This document shows positions 15,337 through 15,470 of a stretch of DNA of 15,470 nucleotides, piece by piece. Under the pieces are notes generated by a model. The model searched no databases. It worked only from the letters and a program-made list of their open reading frames with translations, and was not told where the DNA came from. A program made the position numbers and the translations under genes. Source of the stretch: an uncultured Allomuricauda sp. Its GTDB lineage: Bacteria > Bacteroidota > Bacteroidia > Flavobacteriales > Flavobacteriaceae. The DNA lies in NCBI GenBank assembly GCA_937911965.1, contig CALDPL010000451.1, positions 1-15,470 of the forward strand. The letters are read 5' to 3'. How positions within the stretch are numbered: the first letter of the stretch is position 1; every line of letters starts with the position of its first letter.

Positions 15337-15470
15337 CTAAATATTTATGTCCGGAAAATTATTGACTGCTTCTAATTTGGTTGCATCAATGATCTTAGCA
15401 TAAATTTGAGTTGTCTTTAGGTCTTTATGTCCTAAAAGCTTAGAAACAGTGTGAAGACTTGTACCCAAGT
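15337..15470 (-). CDS. Tyrosine recombinase (phage-type integrase), C-terminal fragment at window edge
   Basis: Only the last 43 residues are visible; the gene enters from beyond base 15470. LGTSLHTVSKLLGHKD and then LKTTQIYAKI is the classic end of the catalytic domain. LLGH carries the conserved active-site His, and the Tyr in TTQIYAK is the nucleophile that links to DNA. The protein ends in VNNFPDINI and a TAG stop. Such enzymes integrate and excise phages, integrative elements or invertible segments. Its presence beside a PUL flank suggests the cluster borders a mobile region; no attachment site could be identified in the window. Confidence 0.87.
   Translation of the reverse strand, partial: LGTSLHTVSKLLGHKDLKTTQIYAKIIDATKLEAVNNFPDINI

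Overview
The window looks like the flank of a polysaccharide utilisation locus (PUL) from a marine-type Bacteroidota, most likely Flavobacteriia. Reasons: secreted and lipoprotein carbohydrate-active enzymes of families typical of that phylum (BNR_4, heparinase II/III, DUF4038, GH88, DUF4861), starts preceded by A-rich DNA rather than a strong Shine-Dalgarno, and one TAnnTTTG-type promoter element. No SusC/SusD pair, sulfatase, rRNA, tRNA or CRISPR array was seen.

Plus strand, 1-10197: eight co-directional genes with gaps of 24-75 bases. They encode a 5'-truncated BNR_4 beta-propeller protein, a heparinase II/III-type lyase, a DUF4038 (GH140/apiosidase-like) protein with an apparent internal deletion, a secreted nucleoside-hydrolase-fold protein, a GH88 unsaturated glucuronyl hydrolase lipoprotein, SDR-type fructuronate reductase UxuB, mannonate dehydratase UxuA, and a Gfo/Idh/MocA oxidoreductase. 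The first five act outside the cytoplasm; the last three are cytoplasmic.

Minus strand, 10221-13745, convergent with the first set: uxaC (glucuronate isomerase), then kdgK (2-keto-3-deoxygluconate kinase), then a DUF4861 lipoprotein. A perfect 28-base palindrome sits over the predicted uxaC promoter. UxaC, UxuB, UxuA and KdgK together take D-glucuronate to 2-keto-3-deoxy-6-phosphogluconate. Only the final aldolase is missing from the window. I infer that the substrate is a glucuronic-acid-containing glycan, cut by lyases, trimmed by GH88, and fed into this route.

Right end, 13860-15470: an intergenic stretch, an MddA-like membrane methyltransferase, a short AraC-type HTH protein, and the C-terminus of a tyrosine recombinase running off the window. 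The last two suggest the edge of a mobile or formerly mobile segment.

Base composition is strikingly patchy. By counting sample 60-base lines by hand, roughly 1-5800 is about 40-45% G+C, 5900-11230 about 50-55%, 11289-13190 (all of kdgK and the 3' 60% of uxaC) about 65%, then about 53% in the 5' part of uxaC and low again beyond it. The mosaic, including a step inside uxaC, suggests the locus was assembled from several sources.
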